Shown: piece by piece, positions 8,181-17,111 of the stretch | Numbering within the stretch: the stretch's first letter is position 1 | Layout of the letters: every line of letters starts with the position of its first letter | Assembly: GCF_009708035.1 (NCBI RefSeq) | Contig: NZ_WMBQ01000002.1 | Location: forward strand, 124,001 to 188,000 | DNA length: 64,000 bases | From: Hyphomicrobium album | GTDB lineage: Bacteria; Pseudomonadota; Alphaproteobacteria; Rhizobiales; Hyphomicrobiaceae | Reading direction: 5' to 3' | Program-made: the position numbers and the translations under genes | The notes under the pieces: model-generated | Told to the model about the DNA's origin: nothing | The model's input: the letters and a program-made list of their open reading frames with translations, nothing else | Databases searched by the model: none

Positions 8181-11100
8181 TCAGCCGCGCTTGCTATTTT
8201 GCATGGCCGCCCTGCGTGCGGGCGCATCGAACAAGCGCAGCTGGCGCTCGTCCTGGCCCTTCGTTTCGCGGGCCAATTGCTCGATGCGATCGAACGGCAC
8301 CTGCTCGGCCATGATGAGCGAACGCTGGGCCTTCATCGGCCGCACAAGCCCCTCCTGCACGAGGTGGAACTCGCCGACCGTCTGGCCTGGCAGCACCGCC
8401 GCCGGCTCGAGTCCCGACTCGCTCTGGAACGCCGCCTTGAGCTTGCGCAGCGCCGTGTCCTCACGCACGCGGCCGATGAACCAGCTCGTGATCTGATCGC
8501 GGCTCTTGTAGTCGAGGTCGCCCGGCGACTGCGTCGCCAGCATCATGCCGAGACCGGCCGACCGGGCGCGCTTGAGCAAGCTCTGCAGCGGCTCGGCGGT
8601 AGCCGGCTTGGCATTGGCCGGAATGTAAAGATCGGCTTCGTCGAACATGACGACCGCCTGTAGTTCGTCGTTCGGGTTGCGCTGGCAGAAGCGCAGCGCC
8701 TCGGCCAAGAACTGCGAGACCCAGAAGAGGATGTTCTCGTTGTCGCCGAGGAAGCCCGTATAGATGATCGACAGGCGCGTGCGCCCGTCGCGGGCATAGG
8801 GGCCGAGCCCCAGCAGCGATTCCATGCGCAGCGATTCACCGCCCGCCTCGAACAGCGAGGAGTTGCGGTGGCGGAGGCTGTCGAGCTGGGCGACCAGGTC
8901 GCGGCGCAGCTTGCCGGAGGGATCCATGCGCTGCGTCAGGTCGGCAAGCTCCGGGTCATCGTCCTCGAGGAGGTGGATGAGGTCGTTGAGCGTCACCTCG
9001 CGGCTGTGGCGCGAGCCGAGGATGCGCAGGGCAACCGACAGCGTGCCGGACTGCTTCTGGTGGGTCGCTGAGTTCTTCAGGTGCAGCATCTCGCCGATCG
9101 CGGCAGATGACAGGTTGGCCAGCAGCTGCTGCTCGTGCTCGGGCAGCTCGTTGATGCCGTTGGGCAGCAGCGTGATGGAGATCGGGCGTCCCGAGGAGCG
9201 CCCCGGCGTGAACACCGCGACGTCGATCGCGTCGGCCAGCTTCTCGCGCTCGCCGCGGCGCTCGGAGAATTCCTCGTCGTTCTCGCGCCAGACATCCGGA
9301 TTGGCATAGCTGCACAGGTCGCCCTTGCGGTCGATGAGCACGGCCGGGATGCCGCGCAGCAGGAGCTGCTCGATGATGGTCAAAGCGAGCGTGGTCTTAC
9401 CGGAGCCGGAGCCGCCGAGCACCGCCGCGTGGCGCTTCAAGACGTTCTTGTTGAGCGTGATCGACTTGGCGCCAGGGCGCAGCTCGCGGCCGGCAACGAT
9501 GCTCGAGCCGCCGCCGTTCTCATCGAGGATGACCGACAGGGGCAACTGCTCCTCCTCGTCACCAATCACCGGCTCGGAGGGCTGCACTTCATGGAGCGCG
9601 CTGACGAGGCTGCGCCCGCCGTTCGCCTTGGTCCCGTTGACTGCTGCCTCGGCTTCCGCCGCGGCGGACTTCGGCAGCGCCCGGCCGAGCAAGTCGAGGC
9701 GCAAGAGCTGGATGATGAGCGGCAGGTTCGACAACAGCTTGGCATTGCCGAGCCAGCCGGCGAAACCCGGATCCTGGCGATGGTGCGTGTGGAACTCGCG
9801 CACCATCATCATGCGCTCCCACTCGGCGATCGGCACGGTGGCCGTGCGACCGCCGTTCTCGCGGAACTTGCGCACCGCCTGCGCCGTCTGGTTCTTGCGG
9901 TTGGGCGGGAAGTCGGAAGCCCGCAGCATGAAGCACTGCTTGGCGCCCATGTTCGGCAGCACGCGGTCGAGCTGGCGCTTCAGGCCGCCGCCCTGGGTCG
10001 GCTTGTTGCACACGAACACGCGGCCGTCGGTGGCGTAGCCGGCCTTGTGCTTCAGCGTGAAGTCGATGGCCGAGATGTCGTCGCCGAAGTCGAGGCGCTC
10101 GACGTTGAGCTGGATGGTGCCGGCCCACTCCTCCTTGGAGAGCGCCAAGGCGCCGGCAAGAATATCGAGAAGCTCGCGTTCGTCGGACGGGATCTCCGCC
10201 TCCGACGCGTTCTGGAACCGCTCCCACGTGTCGCGGTAGTCGACGCTGGCATCGGACGCGGCCGCGCCGTCGCCTTCAGCCGCGAAGCCGAGCCCGAGGG
10301 CTGCGGCGAGGCGGGAGATGAAGCCACCGCCGGTTTCGGGTACCGCGGCGCCCTCCTCGGGCTCGTCCGCGTCGGGCGCTGTCTTGGTACGCAACCGATT
10401 GTGGGCGTGCTCGAGCAGCCGCCGCGTCGATAGTCCGGCGAACTCCTCGTAGAACTGTGGACCGAAGTAGGCGGACGGGTCGGGATAGCTGGCGCTGATG
10501 TCGCCCGTAGCGGACAGGTGGGCGAGGCGCTTGGCGATAATCAGCCTCGCCTCTTCCGGCGTCCGGCTCTCCAGCAGCGCCACCGGGCCGGCCTTCTCGA
10601 TGCGATCGATGTAGGACTGGGCGAGCACGCCGCGCACCTGTCCGTAGAAGTCTTCCAGGCAGGAGATGATGAGAATGGCGTTGGGGACGCGGTTGGCGAT
10701 CTGGATCAAGTCGCGCACGGCGCGCTGGAAGCGCTCCTCGGCGTCGGAGAAGAAGCGCAGATCCTCGACCTGATCGACGCAAAAGACGAGCGCGGCACGG
10801 TCGACCGTCCACATCAGCGCGCCGAGCGCGGCGATGATCTCGAAGGCGCGGTCCTCGCCGCCGTTGGGATCGAGCGCGGCGACGGCCTGATGCGCGAGAT
10901 CGGTCAGCGGGCGGCCGTGCAGATACTGGCGGATGCGCTGGTCGACGCGCGGGTCGCGGCGTTCCAGATAGAGCAGCGCGCGCACGACGTTGATGTCGAG
11001 CTCCTGCGCGGAATACTTGGGCGAGGCGACGATATCGTCGGCGATCTTGAGGACGAGCTTGGCAAGCTTCGCCTCATCCAGGCTCGCCTCGCGCAGGTTC

Positions 11101-11561
11101 TGCAGGTCCTTGGCGTCGATCGCGGCTTTCGCGACAATGCGGTCGGTCAGGCGGGTCAGCGCGCTCTCGCCGGAAGAATCCGGGTCGTAGGTCTTCTCGA
11201 GCGAATGGACGAGGCGGCGCAGATAGTAGTCAGCGTAGTTCGCCACGTCGGGCGTCATCTGTGCATAGCCGAAGTAGGCGCTACCCGCGCGGTGCGCGTT
11301 GGTGCGCAGCGCGCGCAACAGGTGCGTCTTGCCGGCGCCCGACTGACCGTGGAACAGCAGGATGCGATCCTGCGTGCCGGGGCCCTTGCCGGCGATGATG
11401 CCGGACAGAAGATCGTTGAACTTGCGCCGAGCCTTGGCGTGCACCTCCGCGACGTCGACCGGGTCGGCGCGCCAGATATCGTCTTCCCAGGTGATCGACT
11501 GCTCGAACGCCGAGAACAGGCGATCAGGTGCTGGCTGCGGAGAAGCTTCTTTGAGCTGCAT
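8181..11561 (-). CDS. Double P-loop ATPase: AAA/STAND-like module fused to a HerA/DUF87-like translocase module
   Basis: 1126 residues with two complete NTPase sites. Module 1 (about 1-395): Walker A GQSGAGKT (72-79), Walker B-like ALVFCVDQVEDL (D263), sensor-like LIISCLED (298-304) and a helical lid to about 390. A Gly/Ala/Glu-rich linker leads to an unassigned alpha/beta domain (about 460-625). Module 2 (about 675-1095): Walker A GGSGSGKT (716-723), VLIDRKGDL (741-749), Walker B VVMFDEADLYIP (D974, E975) and ATQSPGDLD (1009-1017), the pattern of HerA/VirB4-type hexameric translocases. Downstream of the 11583-12716 gene with only 21 bp between, so one operon. Role unknown: DNA or protein translocation in defence or chromosome maintenance is inferred from the module types. 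No TM segment or nuclease motif was recognised. Confidence 0.8.
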   Translation of the reverse strand: MQLKEASPQPAPDRLFSAFEQSITWEDDIWRADPVDVAEVHAKARRKFNDLLSGIIAGKGPGTQDRILLFHGQSGAGKTHLLRALRTNAHRAGSAYFGYAQMTPDVANYADYYLRRLVHSLEKTYDPDSSGESALTRLTDRIVAKAAIDAKDLQNLREASLDEAKLAKLVLKIADDIVASPKYSAQELDINVVRALLYLERRDPRVDQRIRQYLHGRPLTDLAHQAVAALDPNGGEDRAFEIIAALGALMWTVDRAALVFCVDQVEDLRFFSDAEERFQRAVRDLIQIANRVPNAILIISCLEDFYGQVRGVLAQSYIDRIEKAGPVALLESRTPEEARLIIAKRLAHLSATGDISASYPDPSAYFGPQFYEEFAGLSTRRLLEHAHNRLRTKTAPDADEPEEGAAVPETGGGFISRLAAALGLGFAAEGDGAAASDASVDYRDTWERFQNASEAEIPSDERELLDILAGALALSKEEWAGTIQLNVERLDFGDDISAIDFTLKHKAGYATDGRVFVCNKPTQGGGLKRQLDRVLPNMGAKQCFMLRASDFPPNRKNQTAQAVRKFRENGGRTATVPIAEWERMMMVREFHTHHRQDPGFAGWLGNAKLLSNLPLIIQLLRLDLLGRALPKSAAAEAEAAVNGTKANGGRSLVSALHEVQPSEPVIGDEEEQLPLSVILDENGGGSSIVAGRELRPGAKSITLNKNVLKRHAAVLGGSGSGKTTLALTIIEQLLLRGIPAVLIDRKGDLCSYANPDVWRENDEEFSERRGEREKLADAIDVAVFTPGRSSGRPISITLLPNGINELPEHEQQLLANLSSAAIGEMLHLKNSATHQKQSGTLSVALRILGSRHSREVTLNDLIHLLEDDDPELADLTQRMDPSGKLRRDLVAQLDSLRHRNSSLFEAGGESLRMESLLGLGPYARDGRTRLSIIYTGFLGDNENILFWVSQFLAEALRFCQRNPNDELQAVVMFDEADLYIPANAKPATAEPLQSLLKRARSAGLGMMLATQSPGDLDYKSRDQITSWFIGRVREDTALRKLKAAFQSESGLEPAAVLPGQTVGEFHLVQEGLVRPMKAQRSLIMAEQVPFDRIEQLARETKGQDERQLRLFDAPARRAAMQNSKRG

Positions 11562-11582
11562 CAGTTGACGGCCCTCTACGTC

Positions 11583-12716
11583 TCAGTCTTCAACGCGCAC
11601 GTAGTGCCAAACGGTATTTTTGTAGAGGATCGCGGAATCCTCGAACTCCTTGATGTGTTGTTTGTTCTTGAGGTCCGCGCCGGCGAGAACCAGCTGACCC
11701 GCCCGGTGGGCGCCGGACAGCATGTCCTTGAACTCGATCTCGGAGAGGCCCCATTCGGGGTGCGAGGTGCGAATCGCGTCCCACACCTTCGAGATAAACG
11801 CCTTACGGGCCCCTGGCCAGCCCTCGGCGCAGGTGCGTGCCGTGTTGAGCACACCGGCGGAAAATTGCGCCAGTCCAGGGCGCTGCGGCGTCGCATCGGC
11901 TTGTGGTGTGAACTTGGGCGCCGCCGGCGGTGGCGAATCGCCAACGGCTCGCAACGCCGATTTGGGCGTGACGGGCGCGGCGCTCGGTGCATCGGCAAGT
12001 ACGAGCTTGCGCAGCACGGCGAGGCGCAGCGCGTCGATGTCGAAGCGTGGGCTCGCGGCATAGTCGGCGCACAGCGCGGCGACGAGGCGTGTATCGGTCG
12101 GCAACTCGCGCGGCTTCTGCAACAATTGCCCGGCCAGCACGCGCCCGGCCTTGGCCGACAGTGCCGTTCCCTTGGCGAGGCCTTCCTTGACGTTGCCGCC
12201 GAACGCCCGCTCGAGCGCCACCAGCGCCAGGGCGGCGCGCAGCTTCGACGGTGACAGCGCTTGGCGCACGGCGAGCCCGAAGGCGTGCTGAACCACGAGG
12301 GCACTCAAGCCGTCGGGACGCGATAAAGCCGCACGCAGCGCCGGTTTTCCGGGATCGACGCCGAGCGACTTGGCGACGAGCCAAATATCGCGCTGGTCGT
12401 TCCAGGTGCGGGCGTGCACCTCTTTCTCGCCGAAATATGCGGCGACGGCCGCTTCGCCTCCGTCGGTCAGGCGCAGACGTCCGCGTACATCGCGCATCTG
12501 ACCGTTCATCATCAGGCGGGCGAGGGCCGTGTCGGCGGCCGTCTTCCACTGGGCGGTCGACAGGTTGCCACTCATCAGCGGACCCAGGTCGCGCACGATC
12601 TGGGCGCGCGTGGCGCCGCCCGAGCAGGCGATGCGGGTCAGGACGAGATTATCGACAGCGGAAGGCGCGGCTCCGCCTGCAGGCGCTGGCTGCGCTTTGG
12701 CGCTCAGGGCCGACAT
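11583..12716 (-). CDS. Unknown partner protein of the double ATPase, 377 aa
   Basis: First gene of the two-gene operon, with AGGAGA 8 bases before the ATG at 12716. Residues 20-95 read as a winged-helix-like fold (TRAQIVRDLGPLM, ALARLMMNGQMRDV, GRLRLTDGGEAAV), including a wing-like strand pair. Residues 105-225 are helical, an Ala/Pro-rich linker spans 230-285, and a compact C-terminal domain (about 295-377) carries WGLSEIEFKDMLSGAHRAG and QLVLAGADLKNKQ. I recall similar C-terminal domains in proteins placed beside large ATPases, but cannot name the family. Likely a DNA-binding adaptor or regulator that works with the ATPase. Cytoplasmic; no signal or TM segments. Confidence 0.75.
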   Translation of the reverse strand: MSALSAKAQPAPAGGAAPSAVDNLVLTRIACSGGATRAQIVRDLGPLMSGNLSTAQWKTAADTALARLMMNGQMRDVRGRLRLTDGGEAAVAAYFGEKEVHARTWNDQRDIWLVAKSLGVDPGKPALRAALSRPDGLSALVVQHAFGLAVRQALSPSKLRAALALVALERAFGGNVKEGLAKGTALSAKAGRVLAGQLLQKPRELPTDTRLVAALCADYAASPRFDIDALRLAVLRKLVLADAPSAAPVTPKSALRAVGDSPPPAAPKFTPQADATPQRPGLAQFSAGVLNTARTCAEGWPGARKAFISKVWDAIRTSHPEWGLSEIEFKDMLSGAHRAGQLVLAGADLKNKQHIKEFEDSAILYKNTVWHYVRVED

Positions 12717-13106
12717 ACAACGCGTCTCCTCATGCCGTTGGCATGGCCGTACGCGCGAATCACCGGCCGCTAGCGAGGAATTGTGTGAGAGATCGCCGTG
12801 GCTTCAAGAGGGCACGGCAAATGGGACGTGGATGGTTGCATGGGCGCCCGTCACTTTTCGCTGCTTCGCCCGCCTTTCGCCGCAAGCGGGTCAAATTGGC
12901 GACACCATAATGAAGCGAGATCGGACAAGGCGTTCGCGGGGCCGCCGACGCAAACAGGGGGAAAAGACCACACGAATTCAAAGATATGCGGCAGTGAGCC
13001 CCGTATCCGGACGTGCGGTTGCAACTCCTTAGCATTAACGGCGAGTTAACGGGTTTACGCGATGATCAATCGTTGTACCGCAATCGTCCACGCGGGAGTG
13101 GCTCGT
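12717..13106. other. Divergent intergenic region, no gene seen
   Basis: About 390 bp between the divergent ATPase operon and the CAP lipoprotein gene; it must hold both promoters. Short frames on either strand show no gene-like codon use. An in-frame ATG at 13062 could extend the lipoprotein gene by 15 codons. No clear hairpin, sigma-54 site or repeat was found. Confidence 0.4.
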
Positions 13107-13778
13107 ATGTATCGCGTCGCGCTATGCGCAACTGCTGCTGTTGCCTTAGGGGCCTGCAGCCTGGGTTCCGGATCCATCTCCTCCGGCTTCAATGAATCGG
13201 ACACGACGGCTTCGATCACGTCCTCACCGCAGGCCGAGAGTGTCGCGCTGGGCGGTGAGCCGAAGGCGCCGCGCGCCCCGGCCGTCGCCGGCCAGCAGTA
13301 CGCCAAGCTCGACGATCAGGCGCCGAACGGCTCCTACGAGAAGGCGCCGACCGGCGCGCTCGCCGATCGCGACTATTCGCACACCGCGCTGGACGCCGAG
13401 AGGGCGCGCGACATCATCAATCAGTACCGCAAGGACAAGGGCCTGAAGCCGCTCAAGCTCAACGCCGAGCTCTCCGAAGCGGCGAAGGCGCACTCGCGCG
13501 ATCTGGCCAAGTGGGATCGCATCTCGCACTACGGCTCCGACGGCTCCAATCCGTGGGACCGCGTGAAGCGCGTCGGCTTCAAGGCACGGCTCGCCGCCGA
13601 GAATGTTGGCACCGGCCAGGTAGACTTCAACGAAGTGATGCGCGGCTGGAAGGAAAGCCCCGGTCACAACAAGAACCTGCTGCTCGGTGACGCGACCCAC
13701 ATGGGTATTGCGCTGGTGCAGGATCCGCGCACCGAGTTCAAGTCGTTCTGGACGCTGGTGATCGGCACGCCGATGTAG
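13107..13778 (+). CDS. CAP/SCP-domain lipoprotein
   Basis: From the ATG at 13107 (GGGAGTGG lies 7-14 bases upstream; an in-frame ATG at 13062 is the alternative) the chain has a short signal peptide with lipobox LGAC, so an acylated outer- or inner-membrane lipoprotein of 223 aa. After a Ser/Ala-rich linker the C-terminal domain (about 95-223) is a CAP (SCP/PR-1/YkwD) fold: INQYRKDKGLKPL, LSEAAKAHSRDLAKWDRISH, RLAAENVGTG, WKESPGHNKNLL. The histidine and glutamate positions of the CAP cavity are present. Biochemical role in bacteria is not settled. Single gene, convergent with the flippase gene. Confidence 0.85.
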   Translation: MYRVALCATAAVALGACSLGSGSISSGFNESDTTASITSSPQAESVALGGEPKAPRAPAVAGQQYAKLDDQAPNGSYEKAPTGALADRDYSHTALDAERARDIINQYRKDKGLKPLKLNAELSEAAKAHSRDLAKWDRISHYGSDGSNPWDRVKRVGFKARLAAENVGTGQVDFNEVMRGWKESPGHNKNLLLGDATHMGIALVQDPRTEFKSFWTLVIGTPM

Positions 13779-13792
13779 GGCGGCTGTTGCAG

Positions 13793-13812
13793 GGCGGGCG
13801 CCTCAGCCCGCC
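13793..13812. terminator. Bidirectional hairpin between convergent genes
   Basis: GGCGGGC/GCCCGCC with a 6-nt loop, lying between the stop of the CAP gene (13778) and overlapping the stop codon of the flippase gene (13803). No T-tract, so the hairpin alone is the evidence. Confidence 0.4.
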
Positions 13813-15206
13813 TGCTTTCCCTTGAACAGGTTGCTCCACACCGCCACCTCGATGCCGAGCGTGCGGCTTACCGCGTAGTTGTTCATGAGCGCGCCCACTA
13901 CCAGCACGCTCGACGAAGCCACCGCGGCGCCGATCAATCCGTAGTACGGCACCAAGAGGAAATTGAGCGCCACCGCCGCCAGCGCCATGGTGACCTGCAC
14001 CGCGGCGCTGATCCGCTGCTTGCCCATCATGTTGAGCAGGAACTCAGTCGGCCCCATCGAGGCGCGGAACAGGAAGCCGACGACGAGGATCAGCATCACC
14101 GGGTAGCCCGAGGTGAACTGTGGTCCGAACAGCCACAGCAGCGGCAGTCCGAGCGCCAGGAGCGCGCATCCAGCGGCGAGCGACGGCCAGAACGTCCAAT
14201 GAGCGGCGTCGCGGGCGAACTTGTCGAGTTCAACCCTATCGCCGCGTGCGGCAAGAGCCGCGAAGTGGTTGGCTACCGAGCTGCCGACCGCATAGTGCAC
14301 GAACAGAATGAGCGACATCGTTTTTGCCGCGGCAAAGTAGATCGCCACGTCGGTCGGCGTCATGTAGTGCGAGATGATGAGCACGTCGGCGCTCTGCAGC
14401 GCGAACTCGCTGGCATTGGTGGCGAGCAGCGGCCAGCTCGCCTTGAGCCACACCGGGAATTCGTAGCGGTACGTGCCGCTGCCGATGGCCTCCTTGAGGC
14501 GCACGTCCATCAGCACGGTTTGCAACACGCCCGTGACCCAGGTCGCGATGATGGCCGCGGCTGCGGCGGTTTTCGCCTCCATGGGAAGGCCGATGGCGTG
14601 GGCCACGATCATGGCGATGAGCAACAGCGCCGGGCGCACGATATATCCCGGCACCAGCGACAGCCCCATCCACGCGAAGGCCTTGCCGATGCCGTCCTGC
14701 ACCCAGGTGAGCGCGTAGAGCGGGACGCAGACCAGCGCCAGGTAGGCCGGCAGCATGAACGGTCCGTCCAGCGGCTCGAAGGCGTAGAGCAGCGCGACGC
14801 CGCCGAAGGCGATCAGCGTGCCGACGCCGAGCGAGAGCCAACGCGAGCCGCGCACGATGCCGCGCACGAGCGCCGGATCTCCAGACTCACGGTAGTGCGG
14901 CACGAAGCGAATGGTCGCGACACCCAGGCCCAAATCGGCGAGGCCACCGAGGATCATCACCCAGGTCCAGACGAAGACGTAGATGCCGTACTCGTAGCTT
15001 CCCATCCAGCGGGCGAGCGCGATCTGCGAAAGATAGAGAAGCGCTGCACTGGCGCAGCGGACTGAAAAGGCGGTGACGGCGTCGCGCTGCGCACGATGCC
15101 GATCGTTCTTCCCCTCGAGCACGGCGAGTATCTGGGACGGCAGCTCCCTCACCGCCAGCCAGAGCATCGCCGGCGTTGAAATTCCGAGAACTGTCGCGTG
15201 GCTCAT
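13803..15206 (-). CDS. Polysaccharide/oligosaccharide flippase (MATE/MOP superfamily)
   Basis: 467 residues from the ATG at 15206 (MSHATVLGISTPAML); longer frame starts overlap the preceding small gene and are unlikely. About 12-14 hydrophobic helices are visible. The RCASAALLYLSQIALARWMG and YEYGIYVFVWTWV segments match the start of Wzx-type membrane proteins. These move lipid-linked sugar repeat units or other polyprenyl-linked glycans across the inner membrane. No glycosyltransferase genes lie beside it, so the substrate cannot be told. It follows the 15223-15438 small gene by 16 bp and is probably cotranscribed with it. Confidence 0.8.
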   Translation of the reverse strand: MSHATVLGISTPAMLWLAVRELPSQILAVLEGKNDRHRAQRDAVTAFSVRCASAALLYLSQIALARWMGSYEYGIYVFVWTWVMILGGLADLGLGVATIRFVPHYRESGDPALVRGIVRGSRWLSLGVGTLIAFGGVALLYAFEPLDGPFMLPAYLALVCVPLYALTWVQDGIGKAFAWMGLSLVPGYIVRPALLLIAMIVAHAIGLPMEAKTAAAAAIIATWVTGVLQTVLMDVRLKEAIGSGTYRYEFPVWLKASWPLLATNASEFALQSADVLIISHYMTPTDVAIYFAAAKTMSLILFVHYAVGSSVANHFAALAARGDRVELDKFARDAAHWTFWPSLAAGCALLALGLPLLWLFGPQFTSGYPVMLILVVGFLFRASMGPTEFLLNMMGKQRISAAVQVTMALAAVALNFLLVPYYGLIGAAVASSSVLVVGALMNNYAVSRTLGIEVAVWSNLFKGKQAG

Positions 15207-15222
15207 GGCTTCGGCTTCAGCT

Positions 15223-15438
15223 TCAGGAGAGCAGCCGGTCGCGCTGGCGCTCGCGCACGCGCTCGGCGACGTCGGCCCATGCGCTGGATCGCTCGGCATC
15301 GCCGTTCTTATAGTGCACGGCCGCGAAGAAGTCGGCCACTTCCGCTGCGTGAAGACCATGCTTTGCCTCAAGGACGCTCGCCATCGCGTCGAACTCGGGC
15401 TCGTCTATGGACATCTTGTGTTGCCAGAGGTTTGTCAT
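15223..15438 (-). CDS. Small unknown cytoplasmic protein, about 71 aa
   Basis: Frame MTNLWQHKMSIDEPEFDAMA to ERVRERQRDRLLS, amphipathic and helical, no signal or TM segment. The start could be the ATG at 15438 or, eight codons on, MSIDEPEF; neither has a strong Shine-Dalgarno. It lies 16 bp before the flippase ATG on the same strand, and its codon use matches genes of the window. I do not recognise the family. Confidence 0.5.
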   Translation of the reverse strand: MTNLWQHKMSIDEPEFDAMASVLEAKHGLHAAEVADFFAAVHYKNGDAERSSAWADVAERVRERQRDRLLS

Positions 15439-15577
15439 TGCCGTGAAATCCCGTGTGCTTCCTCTCCTGCCTGGGGAGCAAAAAGCGCGCCATAAGGTGC
15501 GTGCTCCAAAATGAAACTGCGCGGCAAGGGGCGGCATCGTGCTAGGCTCGGCGCAAAGTTGCGCAGGAGGATGCGAG

Positions 15578-15811
15578 ATGCCCTCACAATTGCGGTTAAC
15601 GCTTCTTTGCGCTGCGTGCGTAGCGATGCTCGGAACGGCGTCGGCAGCGCTGGCCCAGGCGGGGTCGTCGGTCGGCGCGGCGAGGCCCCAGCCGCAGCAG
15701 CAGTCGGATGATACGACTAGGAAGGCCGTCGAGCCGCCGACCGCCCCGCAGCAGGGCGGTACGCCGTCCGGCTGCCCATATCGAGACGGCAAGCTCGAGC
15801 TGATCGTTTAG
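15578..15811 (+). CDS. Small secreted protein, 77 aa
   Basis: The ATG at 15578 has a strong AGGAGG 8 bases upstream, which fixes the start downstream of the longer frame's ATG at 15539. The first 27 residues are a clear Sec signal peptide (MPSQLRLTLLCAACVAMLG..., cleaved near ALA-Q). The mature part of about 50 residues is Pro/Gln/Ser-rich and disordered, ending in GCPYRDGKLELIV, with a single cysteine in the mature chain. Function unknown. Transcribed alone, convergent with the carboxypeptidase gene. Confidence 0.65.
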   Translation: MPSQLRLTLLCAACVAMLGTASAALAQAGSSVGAARPQPQQQSDDTTRKAVEPPTAPQQGGTPSGCPYRDGKLELIV

Positions 15812-15828
15812 AGACGTTCGGAGCGACT

Positions 15829-15847
15829 GCCCGACGATCGGTCGGGC
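15829..15847. terminator. Bidirectional terminator hairpin
   Basis: Perfect 7-bp stem GCCCGAC/GTCGGGC with a GATCG loop between the convergent stops at 15811 and 15858. Confidence 0.45.
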
Positions 15848-15857
15848 CGGTAGGCCT

Positions 15858-16955
15858 CTATTGCTGCTGGAACGAGGCAGCGGCGGGCGGAGGCATCGTC
15901 CCACGAAGCTCCACGGTCGCCGGCTCACCGCCCGCATCGGGAACGACGTCGAGGGTGACGGGCGCCGGCTTCTCCGCGGCCTCCGTGGCCAGCTTCTTCT
16001 TCGCAGCCTTGGCGGCCGTGCGCTTCTTGCCGGCGCCGGCCTTGGCCGTGCGAGCCTTGCGCTCGTTGCAGCCCCAGGACGTCACGCCGGTGCGCACGCT
16101 CTTCACCGGCGAGGCGCTGGCGAGGGGCATATTGTCGATGGTCGTGGAATTGAAGAGCTGTTTCCAGCCGTGCTGCTGGAAGCCGTACTCGAGCAGGCTC
16201 GCGGCGCGCACGTTGCGCTCGCCGCTGGAATGGTCGCCAAGGACGACGGCGATGATGCGCCGGTTGTCGCGGGTGGCGGTGGCGACAACGTTGAAGCCGG
16301 AATCGCAGGTGAAGCCGGTTTTCATGCCGTCAGCGCCTTCGAACGAGCGCAGCAGGCCATTGTGGGTCACGAGGCGCTGTTTGCCGAGCCGCATCTCCGG
16401 CTTCATCCAGTAATGCGCGTATTCGGGGTAGTCGTTGATGATGGCGCGGGCGAGCTTGGCGAGATCGCGTGCCGTGGTTACCTGTTGCGGCGACGGCAGG
16501 CCGTTGGGATTGACGAACGAGGTGCGCTCCATGCCGAGCCGCTTCGCCGTCGCGTTCATCTGCGCGACGAACGCCGGTTCGCTACCGGCGACCGCTTCGG
16601 CGAGCATCACCGCGACGTCGTTGGCCGATTTGATGATCAGCGCCTGCAGACCGTGGTCGACCGACATCTGCCCGCCCACCGGCAGGCCGATTTTGCTCGG
16701 CGGCTGCCCGTTGGCGGTCGCCGAGCAGGATATCTTCGTCTTGAGATCGAGCTTGCCGCCTTTGAGCGCCTCGAACACGAGGTAGGCCGTCATCATCTTG
16801 GTGAGCGATGCGGGATACCACGTGCTATCGGCTTCCTCGGCGTAGAGCACCTTGTTGTTCGAAAGCTCGATGACCAAGGCTGGTCCAGCCGCGACGGCAC
16901 GCGGCACGAGGGCTGCGAGCAGCAGTAGGGTGACGTATGCGGTGCCGCGGCGCAT
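15858..16955 (-). CDS. D-alanyl-D-alanine carboxypeptidase, PBP5/6 type
   Basis: 365 residues from the ATG at 16955, preceded by GGGGGAA. A signal peptide (to about residue 23, AVAA-G) exports it to the periplasm. The serine-peptidase motifs are SLTK (S50, K53), SAN in IIKSANDVAVML and KTG in DGMKTGFTCDSG. It removes the terminal D-alanine of peptidoglycan stem peptides. The usual C-terminal amphipathic membrane anchor is not obvious; instead the tail is Lys/Ala-rich (KKRTAAKAAKKKL) and ends in Ala/Gln. That tail may bind wall polymers or membrane charge. Single gene flanked by hairpins. Confidence 0.85.
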   Translation of the reverse strand: MRRGTAYVTLLLLAALVPRAVAAGPALVIELSNNKVLYAEEADSTWYPASLTKMMTAYLVFEALKGGKLDLKTKISCSATANGQPPSKIGLPVGGQMSVDHGLQALIIKSANDVAVMLAEAVAGSEPAFVAQMNATAKRLGMERTSFVNPNGLPSPQQVTTARDLAKLARAIINDYPEYAHYWMKPEMRLGKQRLVTHNGLLRSFEGADGMKTGFTCDSGFNVVATATRDNRRIIAVVLGDHSSGERNVRAASLLEYGFQQHGWKQLFNSTTIDNMPLASASPVKSVRTGVTSWGCNERKARTAKAGAGKKRTAAKAAKKKLATEAAEKPAPVTLDVVPDAGGEPATVELRGTMPPPAAASFQQQ

Positions 16956-17062
16956 GCAATTCCCCCGACAGTCTCTGATCTTGCCGGATAACATATTCAT
17001 CGCCGCTGCTGCAACGCAGCGCGGGGGCCTTTCCCAGGCTGTGTGACTGTTGGCGCACAGTG

Positions 17063-17091
17063 CGCGGACGGCCTTATTTCGGCCGTCCGCG
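17063..17091 (-). terminator. Terminator hairpin after the 17112-17747 gene
   Basis: Perfect 11-bp stem CGCGGACGGCC/GGCCGTCCGCG with a 7-nt loop, starting 20 bp beyond the stop at 17112. No T-run follows. Confidence 0.5.
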
Positions 17092-17111
17092 TGTTGCTGG
17101 CCGCGCAAAGA

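Noticed and set aside
10518-12254. 578-codon plus-strand frame opposite the ATPase operon
   Set aside because: Overlaps two genes with recognised Walker motifs on the other strand; no protein features of its own.
8181-12716. Assignment of the ATPase operon as a BREX or DISARM system
   Set aside because: No methyltransferase, PglZ, BrxL, DrmA/B or nuclease gene is present in the neighbourhood.
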